Positions 5,229-5,989 of a stretch of 5,989 nucleotides of DNA are shown here, in pieces (position 1 is the stretch's first letter; the number at the start of each line of letters is the position of its first letter). Under the pieces are notes generated by a model. The model had not been told where the DNA came from and did no database searches. It was given only the letters and a program-made list of their open reading frames with translations. The stretch spans positions 1 through 5,989 of the forward strand of contig CANSLE010000160.1 in the NCBI GenBank assembly GCA_947647645.1, in the 5' to 3' direction. The DNA is from an uncultured Microbacterium sp. (lineage in GTDB: Bacteria > Actinomycetota > Actinomycetes > Actinomycetales > Microbacteriaceae). The position numbers were made by a program, and so were the translations under genes.

Positions 5229-5989
5229 GCGCGCACCTTCTTCCGCCGTACGAGCAGCGCCACGAACACCGGGACGCCGACCAGAGCGGTCCCGACGCCG
5301 ACGGGCAGGGGGGAGGGAGCGAAGACGGTGCGGGACGCGGCATCCACCCACACCATGAACAGTGCGCCCAGCACGATCGTCGCGGGGATCACGCGCGCGT
5401 GCCGAGGGCCGACGAGCAGACGCGCGGCATGGGGGAGCACGAGGCCGACGAAGCCGATCGCGCCGGCGATGCTCACCAGCGTCGCGGTCATGAGCGCGGT
5501 GAGCACGAAGAGCAGCAGGCGCACGCGTGTGACGTGGATGCCGAGAGACGCGGCGACGTCGTCGCCGAACGCGAAAGCGTCCAGTGTCTGCGCGGACGCG
5601 CCGACCGCGACCGCGCCGATCGCCACGACGACGAGTGCGAGCAGCACGTGGCTCCACCGCATGCCCTCGAGTGATCCGAGCAGCCAGAACATGACTCCCC
5701 GTGTCGCGTCGGAGTCGGCGAAGGCGAAGACGATCAGCGATGTCACCGCTGAGAAGAAATGCGTCCCGGCGACGCCGGCGAGGATCACGCCCGACGTGCC
5801 CGCGGCTGCTGCGCGCGCGAGCAGCAGCACGAGCGCGAACGCGACGACAGCGCCGAGGAACGCGCCCGCGGACAGCCCCAGCGCGCCGGAGCCGAGACCC
5901 AGCACGGCCACCAGGACCGCACCGGTCGAGGCTCCGGACGAGACACCGAGGATGAAGGGGTCGGCGAGCGGGTTTCGCAGCAGCGCCTG
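5225..5989 (-). CDS. FecCD-family ABC transporter permease (partial, N-terminus beyond window)
   Basis: The C-terminal 254 residues of a BtuC/FecCD-type inner-membrane permease, which forms the translocation path of a siderophore, haem or cobalamin importer as a homo- or heterodimer. The visible fragment is open to the window edge and starts with QALLRNPLADPFILGVSSGAS, the hallmark that normally lies about 80-90 residues from the N-terminus of a ~340-residue protein. It then shows repeated hydrophobic helices (fragment residues about 24-60, 66-90, 115-134, 157-175 and 200-216) and the conserved cytoplasmic coupling region GAIGFVGLVLPHAARLLVGP (177-195) that contacts the ATPase. It ends in a basic tail, RRKKVRA. 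It overlaps the ATPase gene by 4 bp, so the two are co-translated. The substrate-binding lipoprotein and any second permease would be expected upstream, beyond base 5989. Confidence 0.94.

Noticed and set aside
5303..5317. Two overlapping GGGNAGGG words (FtsK-orienting KOPS consensus of E. coli)
   Set aside because: They lie in a G-rich run that encodes the permease Ser-Pro-Leu-Pro segment, and the E. coli consensus is not known to me to hold in actinobacteria.
5229..5657. N-terminal extension of the minus-strand ATPase reading frame, giving a ~400-residue protein
   Set aside because: The extra part is arginine-rich out-of-frame translation of the permease gene; the ABC domain begins normally at the ATG at 5228.

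Overview
The window is high-GC DNA with dense, overlapping genes, many GTG starts and G/C-ending codons. The gene order ftsK – pgsA – cinA(pncC) – clgR – DUF3046 – recA – recX is a conserved actinobacterial chromosomal block. Protein details such as the XRE regulator with SLGYLSEVERGQKEASSE-like helices and the VIPLFG segment of RecX suggest the family Microbacteriaceae, and Microbacterium or a close relative is my best guess (inference from memory of the family, not a search).

Layout. 1-458: the 3' end of ftsK (DNA translocase, gamma winged-helix domain). 484-1643: pgsA and a stand-alone CinA C-terminal domain amidohydrolase (pncC type), overlapping by 4 bp. 1644-1826: a 183-bp regulatory gap. 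1827-2373: clgR, a regulator of the Clp protease genes in other actinobacteria, closely followed by a small DUF3046 gene. 2374-2640: a 267-bp recA control region with a near-consensus actinobacterial LexA box, a candidate LexA-independent (RecA-NDp/PafBC-type) promoter, a strong hairpin in the leader, a tandem repeat and a good ribosome binding site. 2641-4412: recA and recX, joined by a 1-bp stop/start overlap. 4449-5989, minus strand: an iron-siderophore/cobalamin-type ABC importer, with the ATPase gene complete and the FecCD permease gene truncated by the window end. It is convergent with recX.

The plus-strand genes cover chromosome segregation, phospholipid synthesis, NAD/pyridine salvage, proteolysis control and recombination repair. 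RecX is expected to restrain RecA, and the two promoter-like signals suggest recA responds to DNA damage both through LexA and independently of it. The minus-strand genes form a separate metal or cofactor uptake unit in the position where other actinobacteria often carry miaB after recX.

I see no mobile element, CRISPR array, tRNA, rRNA or unknown defence-like system. The genes are ordinary; the most interesting material is the recA leader and a heptamer, GGATGCC/GGCATCC, that recurs in several reading frames and on both strands.
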